The translations under genes and the position numbers were made by a program. Below, piece after piece: positions 48,424 through 57,642 of a stretch of DNA of 64,000 bases (position 1 is its first letter; every line of letters begins with the position of its first letter). The stretch is from an uncultured OM182 clade bacterium (GTDB lineage: Bacteria > Pseudomonadota > Gammaproteobacteria > Pseudomonadales > Azotimanducaceae): NCBI GenBank assembly GCA_905182025.1, contig CAJJAA010000027.1:50302-114301 (forward strand), written 5' to 3'. The notes beneath the pieces were generated by a model. The model saw only the letters and a program-made list of their open reading frames with translations. It made no database searches and had not been told where the DNA came from.

Positions 48424-48600
48424 GTGACGGAAGATAAGATAATTGAACTTGATAAGGCGCGTGCGCCCCATGACGTTGCTCGCAAGGAAGCGAAAGTCGA
48501 CAAGATTAAAAAAGCCTTTAAAGCCGCTAGAGCTGCTGTGCCATCTGCATCGGCGCAGACGCTAAAGAACCGCAAGCGGCGCAACAAGAAAAAGAAATAA
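48424..48600 (+). CDS. Small basic hypothetical protein (58 aa)
   Basis: Not in the ORF track because it is under 60 codons. GTG start at 48424 is the only start after an in-frame stop at 48418; a GGG lies about 8 nt upstream. The product reads TEDKIIELDKARAPHDVAR then a Lys/Arg/Ala-rich helix and ends NKKKK. Very basic, no signal peptide or membrane segment, like small nucleic-acid-binding or ribosome-associated proteins, but no family is recognised. The opposite-strand track ORF (48303-48794) is its shadow. Confidence 0.6.
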   Translation: MTEDKIIELDKARAPHDVARKEAKVDKIKKAFKAARAAVPSASAQTLKNRKRRNKKKK

Positions 48601-48624
48601 ACCGGCGATGGCGGTTGCGCGCCT

Positions 48625-49389
48625 TCAGGCGGTGTCGTCCAAGCAATTTTGAATGGCGTCACGGGTGAGATTTGATAACTCACCGATATCGTGTTCATCC
48701 ATACCTGACGTCTCGATTGGTGGCAGGATCTCAAGCCTTGCATTGCCCGGTGCGAGGTCTGTTGTGTCAGAAGGTAATATCTTGTTGGTGCCATGGATAA
48801 CGACAGGCAAAATGGGTAAACCTAATTCCACCGCAAGTCTAAATGCGCCCTTTTTGAAAGGCATCAGGCTGCCAGAGCGCGATCGTGTTCCCTCGGGGAA
48901 AAACAGCACACTCATGCCATTGATAATACGCGCTCTTGCCAAATTGATGGTCCCTAACGCTGCGTTGGTGTTACTTCGATCTACAATGATGTGTCCCATT
49001 GCCTCGCAGGCAACGCCGAGGATGGGAACTGAGCGCAATTCTTTCTTCATCACCCATTTAAAGTTTGTTGGCAAATAGCCGTAGATGACATAAATGTCGA
49101 CCAAGCTCTGGTGGTTGGCCGCTATGATGTAAGAGGTTTGGGGATCTAAGTTGTGTAAGCCTTCGACCTTCACGGTCACGAGTGAAACGGCGATGTTGAG
49201 TCTGGCCCATAAAGGACCGAATACTCTAGATGATAAGTCGGGCATGCCGAGTAACGACAAGAGGGTGATTAAGGAGCCGATTACAAATGTCGTAAAAACC
49301 AAAAAGGGAATGACAAAGAGCCACTTGTAGGCGATGAATGCAAACGTGAACAAGGAGTCGTCACGTTTGCTGAAGCTAGAAAGATCCAC
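48625..49389 (-). CDS. plsC: 1-acyl-sn-glycerol-3-phosphate acyltransferase (PlsC-like)
   Basis: 254 residues, one N-terminal hydrophobic segment (residues ~18-48) and a PlsC domain. Block I is NHQSLVD (NHx4D), block II region is WVMKKELRSVP, block III is FFPEGTRSRSG. Makes phosphatidic acid from lysophosphatidic acid at the inner membrane. GTG start with AAGGA about 7 nt upstream. It may be one of several PlsC paralogues in the genome. Confidence 0.9.
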   Translation of the reverse strand: MDLSSFSKRDDSLFTFAFIAYKWLFVIPFLVFTTFVIGSLITLLSLLGMPDLSSRVFGPLWARLNIAVSLVTVKVEGLHNLDPQTSYIIAANHQSLVDIYVIYGYLPTNFKWVMKKELRSVPILGVACEAMGHIIVDRSNTNAALGTINLARARIINGMSVLFFPEGTRSRSGSLMPFKKGAFRLAVELGLPILPVVIHGTNKILPSDTTDLAPGNARLEILPPIETSGMDEHDIGELSNLTRDAIQNCLDDTA

Positions 49390-49427
49390 GATTATCCTTA
49401 TCTCTGCCGTTGTTGGGCCTATTAGCC

Positions 49428-50288
49428 CTAAAAGGGCTGGTCACCTGCGACGGTGGTGCGGAGCATTTCTCGGCGATGTCCTTGGTAGTCCGACGTTGCG
49501 CAATGTTGCGTGCAACGATTATCCCAAACGGTCAGCGAATCTTTCTGCCAGCGCACTCGGCAGGTATTCGACGGGTTAGTTGCCAACGCATTGAGGTAGT
49601 TGAGTAAAGGCTGGCTTTCTTGCTCGGTCATATCCTTGAATCGAATGGTGTAAACCGGGTTTATCCACAGTGCTTTTTTGCCTGTTTGTGGATGCGTTCT
49701 GATAACAGGGTGTTCCATTGCCTCAGGCTCTTGCGAGTCGTTGATGATTGTCATGTTCTCTTGTGTGTCTTTCAGGGTTGCCTTTGGACCATAGGATCTC
49801 ACCGCGCTATGGATTGCAGTGAGGCCTTCCAGCATCTTTTGCATGCCCGGTGAAAGCGAGTCATAGGCTTTGTAGAGGTTGCAATAAAGTGTGTCACCAC
49901 CGACCTGCGGAACATCAACGGCGTACAATAGCGTTCTGCTAGGGGGCTGCGCCTGGAAGGTGAAATCGGTATGCCAACCTGAACCAAAAGTAAGCGCTGA
50001 CTTCTCGTTAGGCTCTTTAATAACGGGGACTACGTCGGGATGGGTTGATAATCCGCCAAGATACGGGGTGACGCCGACGCCGCCCATTTTTTCTGTTATT
50101 TCAAGCAGACTGGTCGGATCAAGGTGCTGATCTCGAAAGCACAGCACCAGGTGCTCCAGAAAAGCATCCTCAATGATTGCTGTGCTCTCATTGTCGAGTG
50201 GTTTACTGAGATCAATCCCGGTTACCTCTGCGCCGAGTGAGCCGGCGATAGGTGTGATAGTGATGCTAGACACAATGTTAGTCCCCAT
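49428..50288 (-). CDS. TauD/TfdA-family alpha-ketoglutarate dioxygenase
   Basis: 286-residue non-heme Fe(II) oxygenase. The metal ligands are GWHTDF (His-x-Asp) and the distal His in RCTQHCATSDYQG; the Arg of RREMLRTTVAG binds 2-oxoglutarate. SLGAEVTGIDLSKPL is the family N-terminus. Taurine or another sulfonate or carboxylate could be the substrate; specificity is not readable. Divergent from the MarR-GNAT gene, with a palindrome between them. Confidence 0.88.
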   Translation of the reverse strand: MGTNIVSSITITPIAGSLGAEVTGIDLSKPLDNESTAIIEDAFLEHLVLCFRDQHLDPTSLLEITEKMGGVGVTPYLGGLSTHPDVVPVIKEPNEKSALTFGSGWHTDFTFQAQPPSRTLLYAVDVPQVGGDTLYCNLYKAYDSLSPGMQKMLEGLTAIHSAVRSYGPKATLKDTQENMTIINDSQEPEAMEHPVIRTHPQTGKKALWINPVYTIRFKDMTEQESQPLLNYLNALATNPSNTCRVRWQKDSLTVWDNRCTQHCATSDYQGHRREMLRTTVAGDQPF

Positions 50289-50423
50289 GGTGATTGACGC
50301 CCATATTAAGTCAAAGGATAGCGGTGAGTACAGTTTAGTAGGCAGTCCGGCATGTGGATGGTCGCGATCACGTGAAAGCGGATTAAGAGAGCTTCAATAG
50401 TTGGCGATTTGTTATGTCGTAAA

Positions 50424-50455
50424 TTATGTAGTTAACTACGTAGATAGCTACATAA
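50424..50455. promoter_or_regulatory. MarR-type operator candidate
   Basis: Outer inverted repeat TTATGTAG-16 nt-CTACATAA (8/8) enclosing a perfect 12-bp palindrome GTAGTTAACTAC, in the 302-bp gap between tauD-like and the MarR-GNAT gene. The position between divergent genes fits a regulator site. No further feature is seen in this gap. Confidence 0.5.
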
Positions 50456-50590
50456 ATGGCGATTGAATTTATTATGCGAGTTCGCACAATGCCAATCACT
50501 TTTCCGCCGATAGTTCGGGCTTTGTCTTATAGCAACGGTCGGTCACTCACTTTTGCGAAAAAATGGCGCATAGAAAAGAGGAGCTAACGG

Positions 50591-51541
50591 ATGGATCTGA
50601 TTCGAGAACTGGGCGCTCTGAGCTTGGCTAGCAGGCTCAAGCGTTTGTCCGATTTGCTCATGCAGGATGGCATTCGAATTTATAAATCGACCGGCTCTGA
50701 ATTCCAGCCGAAATGGTTCCCTGTTTACTATCATCTTGCGGAAAAAGGTCCTTCGTCCGTCATGTCATTAACGACGAGTCTCGGCATTAGTCATCCGTCG
50801 ATCAATCAGATCGTCAATGAAATGATTAAGGCGGGTTTTGTTGCAGCCTACAAAGACACCAAAGACAAGCGTAAGCGTGTGCTTGCATTAACTCAGCAAG
50901 GTAAACAAGCGAGACAATCACTAGAAAAAATCTGGCAGCCGATCCGCGGCGCCCTTGATGAGGTTATTGAGGAGGCTGGAGTGGACCTGCTCGGCTATTT
51001 GGATATTGTTGAGGCGGTATTGAAAAAGAAATCCTTCGTTGAACGGTTCGAGCAGCGTTACAACATTGGTCTGCCGGGTGTCACCTTAAGCGCTTATCAA
51101 GGTAAGTATGCTGCAGCATTCAAATCAATTAACGAAGCATGGATAACCGAGCACTTTGAGATCGAAGCATCCGACCGATTAGCGCTAGATGATCCTGAGG
51201 GCTACATCATCAATCGTGGCGGTGAAATTCTGTTTGCGATCGATGATGAAACATCGCAGGTGTTGGGTACCTGCGCGTTAATCAAAACCGATCAAGGCCA
51301 GTTCGAGTTGGCAAAAATGGGCGTGACAAAATCTGCTCAAGGTCGCGGCATTGGTAAATTGTTGGCGCTGGCTGTTGTTGAAAAAGCCAAGAAAATGGGT
51401 GCGCAACGGATTCATTTGGAATCGAATGCTCGGTTAGCGCCGGCGATGGGGCTCTACCGATCAATTGGATTTGTTCGGCAACCGTTTCCTGTCGCATCTG
51501 ATTACAGTCGCGCAGATGTCTACATGGAAATGTCTTTATAG
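50591..51541 (+). CDS. MarR-type regulator fused to GNAT acetyltransferase
   Basis: 316 residues. The N-terminal ~140 are a MarR winged helix (SVMSLTTSLGISHPSINQIVNEMIKAGFV, then KDKRKRVLALTQQGKQ). The C-terminal ~150 are GNAT, with acetyl-CoA site MGVTKSAQGRGIGKLLALAVVEKA and ARLAPAMGLYRSIGF. This fusion is known in several bacteria. Likely acetyl-transfer or acetyl-CoA-linked control of neighbouring genes, perhaps tauD-like. Target unknown. Confidence 0.9.
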   Translation: MDLIRELGALSLASRLKRLSDLLMQDGIRIYKSTGSEFQPKWFPVYYHLAEKGPSSVMSLTTSLGISHPSINQIVNEMIKAGFVAAYKDTKDKRKRVLALTQQGKQARQSLEKIWQPIRGALDEVIEEAGVDLLGYLDIVEAVLKKKSFVERFEQRYNIGLPGVTLSAYQGKYAAAFKSINEAWITEHFEIEASDRLALDDPEGYIINRGGEILFAIDDETSQVLGTCALIKTDQGQFELAKMGVTKSAQGRGIGKLLALAVVEKAKKMGAQRIHLESNARLAPAMGLYRSIGFVRQPFPVASDYSRADVYMEMSL

Positions 51542-51774
51542 GTCTTCCTATAATTTGCACTCAATCTAATCTCGCAATCCGGTTTTCCGTCTGCTTCTGC
51601 GACCCTAGCTTCGTTACTATCTGTCAACACACATTGGCTATGTGAGGTTAACGAAATTTAAATACGTGTGCTAAATCACTAGAAATCTGATAAAAATTGC
51701 TGATAGAATTTTGAATCCCGCTTAAAGGGTAATCTAAGTCCTAACGTCAATTCTGGATTGATCGAAAGGGGTCT

Positions 51775-53235
51775 ATGAGCGAACCAGTACAGTATCGTCG
51801 CGAACAAGTTCGGCAGGGCAAAGTGCCCGTTTCCACTAAAGTCTTCCAAGGTTTTGGCGGTCTTGTTAACAGCCATAAAGATTTCGCCTTTAATACCTTT
51901 CTGTTGCTGTACTACTCTCAAATTATGGGCCTTTCCGCCTCGCTAGTTTCGCTGGCCATCGCTATCTCGCTCGTTGTCGATGCAGTATCAGATCCGTTGG
52001 TCGGTTCGCTGTCAGATAACTTTCAGTCAAAGTTAGGTAGAAGGCACCCGTTCATGTTGGCTGCTGCATTACCTTTTGGATTAACCTTGTACCTACTATT
52101 TGATCCGCCAGCAGGTTTGAGTGATCCCATGCTGCTCGGTTGGCTGTTGTTGTTTACTATTTCCTGTCGACTTGCTTTCACTTTTTTCATCGTACCTTGG
52201 AATGCAATTGCTGCAGAGTTCTCTAACGATTATATTGAGCGAACTTCAATTATTACCTTTCGATACCTCGTCGGTTGGGTTGGTGGTATTGCCTTCTTCC
52301 TATTTACATGGGAATACCTGTTTCCAAATACCGAACAATACCCGGCGGGACAGTTGAATGGTGACTACTATCCGCGTTTCGGTATGGTGGTTGGGGGTTT
52401 AGTTACTCTGTGGGCGCTGGTTTCTAGCTTAGGCACACGAAAAGAGATCCCGTTTCTTTTACAGCCTGTAGATTCGGTGCCTCGCTTCAGTCTGCAAAAT
52501 GCCTTTGATGAAGTTGTGCTTGCGCTGAGAAATGCGAATTTTCGGCGTCTGTTCATTCTGTTTCTGTTGTTCTCAGGTATTGGTGGTGTCGGTGGTGTGT
52601 TCGATATCTATATGAACACCTACTTTTGGGCGTTTACCTCTACAGAACTCAAATGGTTTGCACTCGCAGGTTTAGGCGCGATGGCAGCATTTATTACAGT
52701 GCCGTTGCTGCAAATAAAATTCGACAAAAATATCATGCTGCAAGTGTGTCTTAGTATGGTGATGGTGAGTGCTATCGGTAAGGTCTGTTTGCGATTTTGG
52801 GACGTGTTACCTGACAACGGCGACGTGCTATTGCTGCAACTGCTGGTGTTTCAAGCGACGGTTCAAGCGTATCTACTCACGATTTGCGGCATCATGGTTG
52901 GTAGTCTGGTTGCGGACCTGCTGGATGAACAAGAGTTGGAAACGGGTCGTCGACAGGAAGGCGTGTTTGCGTCGGGCTTGAGTTTTTCCGCCAAGGCGAC
53001 CAGCAGTATTGGCATTGTGATTGGTGGCCTTATTCTTGATTTTGTTGTGAGCCTGCCAAAACAAGCAGTCCCTGGTTCTATAGATCAAGACACGCTATTT
53101 CGGTTAGCGTTCAGCGATGGTGTTGCGGTGCCTCTACTGTTTTTTATACCTATCTTTCTAATGTCGCGAATCACAATGAGTCGCGCCAGACTCGCAGAGG
53201 TCCAAAGCGCATTGATTGCACGCAGAGGAGAGTAA
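51775..53235 (+). CDS. GPH-family (sodium:galactoside symporter-like) MFS transporter
   Basis: 486 residues with about 12 transmembrane segments. The SDPLVGSLSDNFQSKLGRRHPFMLA segment is the melibiose-carrier-type signature (D-P-x-x-G-x-x-S-D ... GRRRP). Known members move sugars, glycosides or glucuronides with Na+ or H+. Substrate unknown. The gene opens 233 bp after the MarR-GNAT gene; nothing else is recognised between them. Confidence 0.82.
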   Translation: MSEPVQYRREQVRQGKVPVSTKVFQGFGGLVNSHKDFAFNTFLLLYYSQIMGLSASLVSLAIAISLVVDAVSDPLVGSLSDNFQSKLGRRHPFMLAAALPFGLTLYLLFDPPAGLSDPMLLGWLLLFTISCRLAFTFFIVPWNAIAAEFSNDYIERTSIITFRYLVGWVGGIAFFLFTWEYLFPNTEQYPAGQLNGDYYPRFGMVVGGLVTLWALVSSLGTRKEIPFLLQPVDSVPRFSLQNAFDEVVLALRNANFRRLFILFLLFSGIGGVGGVFDIYMNTYFWAFTSTELKWFALAGLGAMAAFITVPLLQIKFDKNIMLQVCLSMVMVSAIGKVCLRFWDVLPDNGDVLLLQLLVFQATVQAYLLTICGIMVGSLVADLLDEQELETGRRQEGVFASGLSFSAKATSSIGIVIGGLILDFVVSLPKQAVPGSIDQDTLFRLAFSDGVAVPLLFFIPIFLMSRITMSRARLAEVQSALIARRGE

Positions 53236-53655
53236 GGGCAGTTGCAGTGAGTCTTTTGTCGTATCGGATACTTGTCAGTCACTTGCCAACGACAGGTGGA
53301 AATCCCACTGCAATCGTGTCCTGTGATAGTTTTCATAATTTCCAAAAGTCGTGTCATCCTTGCCAAAGGATTAGCCAACACTGACCTTGTTGTTATGCCC
53401 CGAGAAAAACCAATTCATCACAATGCTGGTTTCCTTATGGTTGCCACTTTGTGATTTTTAGGCCTGGCCAGTCATAGCTAGCGGCGCTGGTTAGTGAGGC
53501 GGCGAGTATCAAAAATGTAACGAGCAAGGGTCTGTTAATTTTCATGACGCAGGCGCTCAAAGCAAAAACGTTGCTGAGAAAATTCTTCAGCAACGTTGCT
53601 TTGGCGTTCCCAGAGCATTCCCGGGATATTCCCAGAACATTTCCTGCAAAACGGA
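53236..53655. other. Intergenic region with possible truncated exported peptide
   Basis: No confident gene. A minus-strand ATG ORF at 53435-53545 encodes 36 residues that start with a convincing signal peptide (MKINRPLLVTFLILAASLTSAA) and stop soon after (SYDWPGLKITKWQP). It could be the stump of a degraded secreted protein gene or a tiny peptide. A GCAACGTTGCT-like palindrome around 53567-53599 (AGCAACGTTG / CAACGTTGCT) may be a terminator. Confidence 0.4.
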
Positions 53656-54132
53656 TCAGAAGACGAGCCGGCCTAGGCTCTCGGCGACGCAGCAAGGCTT
53701 TTCTTGCCCTTCGATTTCAACGACGAGCTCATTCATTGTCTCAATCATTGCGCCTTTGATTTCGACACGCTTGAGTGTGCCTGTGGTGCGAATTTTTGAG
53801 CCAGCCGGAACAGGTGATGGAAAACGCACTTTATCGAAGCCATAGTTAATAGTCAGCTTCTGGCCTTCTAGTGCAGTTTGCTTGTTGGATGCATCTGCCA
53901 CACGGGGCAAGTGACCCATAATCGACAAGGTCAATTGACCATGGGCGATAGGTGCACCGAAGGGACCAGCGTTAGCTTTCTCGACGTCGATATGAATCCA
54001 CTGCTGGTCTAGTGTCACATCAGCAAAATCATTGATGCGTTCCTGGGTAATTTCGAACCATTCGGTCTGTGACGTTTGCTCGCCGATTCGGCCGGTGAGA
54101 ATTTCGAAAGCATTTTGAAGTTCGTTAGACAT
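53656..54132 (-). CDS. MaoC-family dehydratase (paralogue)
   Basis: 158 residues. The ORF track runs on to 54651 through the tRNA gene; the real start is ATG 54132 (MSNELQNAFEIL) with AGGAG close upstream. FADVTLDQQWIHIDV and IAHGQLTLS are the MaoC active-site motifs. Same layout as 20382-20864, including GFDKVRFPSPVP and the ending CVAESLGRL. Predicted (R)-specific enoyl-CoA hydratase or related acyl-ACP dehydratase. Read away from the tRNA-Arg gene. Confidence 0.88.
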   Translation of the reverse strand: MSNELQNAFEILTGRIGEQTSQTEWFEITQERINDFADVTLDQQWIHIDVEKANAGPFGAPIAHGQLTLSIMGHLPRVADASNKQTALEGQKLTINYGFDKVRFPSPVPAGSKIRTTGTLKRVEIKGAMIETMNELVVEIEGQEKPCCVAESLGRLVF

Positions 54133-54306
54133 AGTGGCTCCTGATAGTTTAGCCAATCGTGCGATCGACTGTTGAGTTGATGGTTTGGTGAGGATTATTC
54201 GCCAATCTGCGCTTAAGTGGAAGCCGCATAGATTTGCTGAATTGAAGCGAAATAGCTTCGTCGAACTATTTCCCGAGAAAATCTGGCGCAGTTGGACAAG
54301 TTTGCC

Positions 54307-54312
54307 TATACT
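54307..54312 (+). promoter_or_regulatory. Stable-RNA-type promoter -10
   Basis: TATACT followed by a GC-rich discriminator (TCGCGCTC), as at tRNA and rRNA promoters under stringent control. The -35 is weak. It would drive the tRNA-like remnant at 54324 and the tRNA-Arg at 54423. Confidence 0.5.
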
Positions 54313-54323
54313 TCGCGCTCTGT

Positions 54324-54396
54324 CCACCCATAGCTCGGCTGGATAGAGTTCAGTGGCCCGCACGCGGACTTTGAACCTTGGTTCGAAGAGAACCAC
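54324..54396 (+). pseudogene. tRNA-like remnant
   Basis: CCACCCATAGCTCGGCTGGATAGAG-like start matches the first ~25 nt of the tRNA-Arg below with two differences (acceptor 5' strand, position 8-9, D-arm). After that it loses the anticodon arm, though a GGTTCGAA T-loop-like stretch remains near 54390. It lacks a matching acceptor 3' strand, so it is unlikely to be a working tRNA. Confidence 0.55.
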
Positions 54397-54422
54397 TAAA
54401 GCAAGTAATATCGAAAATCTAT

Positions 54423-54499
54423 CCGCCCATAGCTCAGCTGGATAGAGCACCAGGCTTCGAACCTGGGTGTCGGGAGTTCGAATCTCTCTGGGCGGACCA
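54423..54499 (+). tRNA. tRNA-Arg (anticodon TCG)
   Basis: 77 nt with encoded CCA. Acceptor CCGCCCA pairs with TGGGCGG; D-stem GCTC/GAGC; anticodon stem CCAGG/CCTGG with loop CTTCGAA, giving anticodon TCG (reads CGA); T-arm GGGAG-TTCGAAT-CTCTC; discriminator A. All stems close. Lies at the edge of the accessory region and could serve as an integration target. Confidence 0.92.
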
Positions 54500-54518
54500 C
54501 TTTCTCTGTGCTCACTGC

Positions 54519-54584
54519 ACAACCTCGTAATAACATGTATAAAGCAATCCGTTGGATTGAGTGTCGGGAAGCTAGCCGCCCGCG
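54519..54584 (+). repeat. ~65-bp direct repeat, copy A
   Basis: Starts 20 bp after the tRNA-Arg. Shares CAACCTCGTA, ACATGTATAAAG-CAATCCG, GAGTGTCG and AAGCTAGCCGCCCGCG with copy B at 57712-57778, in the same order and direction. Just after it, 54585-54602 repeats the tRNA 3' end (CGAATCTCTCTGG-CGG). Confidence 0.7.
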
Positions 54585-54606
54585 TACGAATCTCTCTGGC
54601 GGTACG

Positions 54607-54645
54607 TTCGGGACACGTTGTTCGGGACACGTTGTTCGGGACGCC
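54607..54645 (+). repeat. 14-bp tandem repeat (2.8 copies)
   Basis: TTCGGGACACGTTG at 54607-54620 and 54621-54634 (identical), then a partial third copy TTCGGGACGCC. Same period as the array at 2117-2209 but a different sequence. Confidence 0.8.
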
Positions 54646-54764
54646 AAGCATAGGATGGGGCGGGTTTCAGTAAGGCTGCGCTGGGCGATAAAATTGGGGC
54701 TTACTGAAATGTCGAATCAGATGCTAGTATCCTGTTTTAAATAACTGTTAGGCGTTAGATTCGA

Positions 54765-55304
54765 ATGCGAAGTCTCTGGATCAAAATCCATCTCTATGTT
54801 GCTGCTTTTTTTCTCCCGATGCTATTGGCGACGGCTGTTTCCGGTGGTCTTTATCTTCTCGGCATAAAAGGTTCCACTGAGTCGACCTCGGTTCCCTTAT
54901 CTGTCACAAAGGTGATGTCCGCTGACTCGAAAACGCTGGAAAGTGATGTTCGCGAACTGTTGAATGCCAATGGAATAGATCACAATTTTGAGTACGTAAA
55001 AGTTTCCGGTGGCACGTTCATCACCCGACCAACGTCTTCTGATTATTATCAGATTAGAACCCGCGATGATGCGTTAGAGGTAACCTTCAATCAGCCGGAT
55101 GTCATTAAGACACTGATCGAGCTTCATAAAGGACACGGACCTTTATTCTTCAAAGACCTGCAGAAGCTCATGGCCGTTGGTCTATTGATTGTTCTACTGA
55201 GCGGGTTCTGGCTTGGCACATCGTCACGAGCGCTGCGCGTGCCGACACTTCTCACGAGTATTGCGGGATTGTTGGTGTTTCTAGCGCTGGGTTTTATGAT
55301 TTGA
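54765..55304 (+). CDS. PepSY-like small membrane protein
   Basis: 179 residues. N-terminal transmembrane helix (IKIHLYVAAFFLPMLLATAVSGGLYLLG), a periplasmic PepSY-like region, then two C-terminal helices (LQKLMAVGLLIVLLSGFWLG; LLTSIAGLLVFLALGFMI). The IHLYVA... and ELHKGHG patterns are those of reduced PepSY/PiuB-type proteins found next to siderophore receptors and thought to help reduce or take up ferric complexes. Ends just before the Fur-box pair and the TonB receptor. Confidence 0.75.
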   Translation: MRSLWIKIHLYVAAFFLPMLLATAVSGGLYLLGIKGSTESTSVPLSVTKVMSADSKTLESDVRELLNANGIDHNFEYVKVSGGTFITRPTSSDYYQIRTRDDALEVTFNQPDVIKTLIELHKGHGPLFFKDLQKLMAVGLLIVLLSGFWLGTSSRALRVPTLLTSIAGLLVFLALGFMI

Positions 55305-55311
55305 TCGATTT

Positions 55312-55354
55312 AATGAGAATTATTCTTATTAGATATTGATAATGATTCTCATTT
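55312..55354. promoter_or_regulatory. Two Fur-box-like sites
   Basis: AATGAGAATTATTCTTAT (55312-55329) and GATAATGATTCTCATTT (55338-55354) both fit the Fur consensus GATAATGATAATCATTATC with few mismatches. They lie 42-85 bp before the TonB receptor's GTG, so iron should repress that gene. Confidence 0.75.
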
Positions 55355-55395
55355 CGGTTAACTTGCTGGCTTACAATTTAATTGAGGCCAATAAA

Positions 55396-57625
55396 GTGAA
55401 ATCTGTAATAGTCCTACTTACCCTAATCCTGCTTAGCCACGTGGCACATGGCAACGAAGTACCTTTCATCGAGGAAATCACCATTGTCGGTCAGAATACC
55501 GACAACCACCAAATTAGCGGCGCTGCGCAATACATTGGTGAAAAGCAATTGCAGGAGCAATCCTACTCGGATATTCAGAGGATCTTGCGCCAGTCGCCGG
55601 GCGTCTCAGTCCAGATAGAAGACGGCTATGGCCTGCGGCCCAACATCAGCATACGCGGCGTTGCGACAGAAAGAAGCGGGCGCATAACCCTGCTGGAAGA
55701 TAATGTGTTGATCGCACCAGCACCTTATTCGGCACCATCTGCCTATTACTTTCCAACCGCCGGCCGCATGCAGGCTATCGAGATCTTGAAAGGTCCGTCT
55801 GCGATTACGCAGGGTCCGTATACCATTGGTGGGGCGATGAATATGATTTCGACGTCAATACCAACAGATCGAGGAGGATCTTTGAATGCCGAAGCTGGTG
55901 AGGATGGGACCTATCGGGTTCACGCAACTTACGGTGGCACGAATGATAGTGGGTTTGGTTTTATGGTCGAAACTCACCAATGGCAGTCGGATGGCTTTCA
56001 GAGCATCGATCGCAGCAACTCTGATACAGGTCTTGATGTTGAAGACTATACTGCAAAATTTGGTTACTCGAATGACCGACACAGTATCGAACTCAAACTC
56101 CAATACGCGGATCAGGATTCAAATCAGAGTTATCTTGGTTTGACCGACGGTGACTTCGGTAATGATGCTTTTCGTCGTTACGGCTTGTCAGCGCTCGACA
56201 ATATTGACGACTAAACACGAGCAACAAGTTCTAAGATATCGTTTCGACATCTCTGACTCCCTGTCAGTTTCCGCAACAGCCTACAACAATACGCACGAAA
56301 GGGACTGGTTCAAGACTGAAGGAATCGATTTTGACGGCAGTGCTGACGCAGAATCGTTTTCAAAAACCAGTTGGTCAAAGGTTGTTTCAGCGATCAATAC
56401 CAATGCTAGTCTATCCGGTTTTAGTCCAACGGAACTGCAGGGAATCGTAGCAGGTGATGACACGGCGATCGGTAGTGTCCAGGTTCGATCAAACGCTAGA
56501 GAGTACTATTCACGCGGCGTTCAGTTCGGGTTGGACTGGCAGTTTGCTGGCGATAATTTATCCCATGATATTCAAGTCGGCCTTCGACTCCACGAAGACG
56601 AGGAAGACCGGTTGCAGCGTAACAGCACTTACCATCAGGAAAACGGCTCTTTAGTGCTTGATGACCTAGGTTTGCTGGGTAATGCTGGAAACAGGGTTCA
56701 GGAAGCCGAAGCCCTCGCGTTTCATATTCAAGACAACATTGCGTTTGGCAACTGGGTGCTCACACCGGGTTTACGTTACGAAGATATCAAGCAGAAGCGT
56801 ACTCGATGGGAAACTCGAAATGGTCGGACGGCAGATCCTTCATCGCGTGATGATTCGAACCTTCGTAGCACTCGCAACAATGACACTCAAGTGTGGCTGC
56901 CTGGTTTTGGCGCACGCTACAGCCTGTCTGATACCACCACATTGATCGCGGGCGTCCATAAAGGGTTTTCGGCTCCCAGCAATTCTCCTGATGTCGATGA
57001 AGAAGAAGCAATAAACTACGAGTTAGGTGTCCGCTACAACAGCGACCGGATTTCCACGGAAGCGATCTACTTTCTAAGTGATTACGATAACTTGTTAGGC
57101 GAGTGCACAGCGTCATCTGGCACAGATTGTACCATTGGCGATGCGTTTAACGGCGATGCTGCAACGGTCCAGGGGCTTGAACTTATGTTCACGACAGATC
57201 TAAACCGAAGCGGTGGATACAGTATCCCTGTCGTATTTAACTATACATATATCGATAGCCAGTTTGACTCTGATATCGCGGATACTGGCTATTTTGGCGA
57301 TGTATCTGATGGGGATCCTATCCCTTACATTCCTGAGCATCAGTTTAATCTGAGCGTTGGATTCCTTAAAAACAAGTGGTCTAGTTTTATGAATGTCAAT
57401 TACGTCGATGAAGTTTGTGTCAGGGCATCTTGCGGTCAGTTCGAGATAACCGATAGCTCGCTTACCGTCGACATCAGTGCGCATTACGCGCTATCTGACA
57501 ACTTGGACATCTACGGCAAAGTCGAAAATGTCACCGGTGAAGAAGACATAATGGGTCGTCAGCCTTATGGTGCTCGACCCAACAAAGATACAACAGCGTC
57601 ACTTGGCGTCCGACTGGCTTTTTAA
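55396..57625 (+). pseudogene. TonB-dependent siderophore receptor (FecA-like), frameshifted
   Basis: Outer-membrane ferric-complex receptor. GTG 55396 opens a signal peptide (KSVIVLLTLILLSHVAHG) with GAGG 8 nt upstream. The plug domain is seen in the first ORF (DIQRILRQSPGVSVQ, RPNISIRGV, EILKGPSAITQGPYTIGGAMNM), the barrel in the second (to the terminal F of GVRLAF). The two track ORFs (55336-56214 and 56150-57625) join at about 56206-56212: ...DNIDD-stop in frame 1, and TKHEQQVLRYRF in the shifted frame. The total, 2230 nt, is 743 codons plus one base, so one inserted base breaks it. Could be a recent mutation or a sequencing error. Confidence 0.85.
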
Positions 57626-57642
57626 GCATTTAGTGCGAGCGT

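Noticed and set aside
48303-48794. 163-residue minus-strand ORF
   Set aside because: Antisense to the small basic gene and overlapping the PlsC gene; residue content looks random.
54133-54651. N-terminal extension of the MaoC ORF through the tRNA gene
   Set aside because: The extension is read-through of tRNA-Arg and repeats; ATG 54132 has AGGAG and the family N-terminus.
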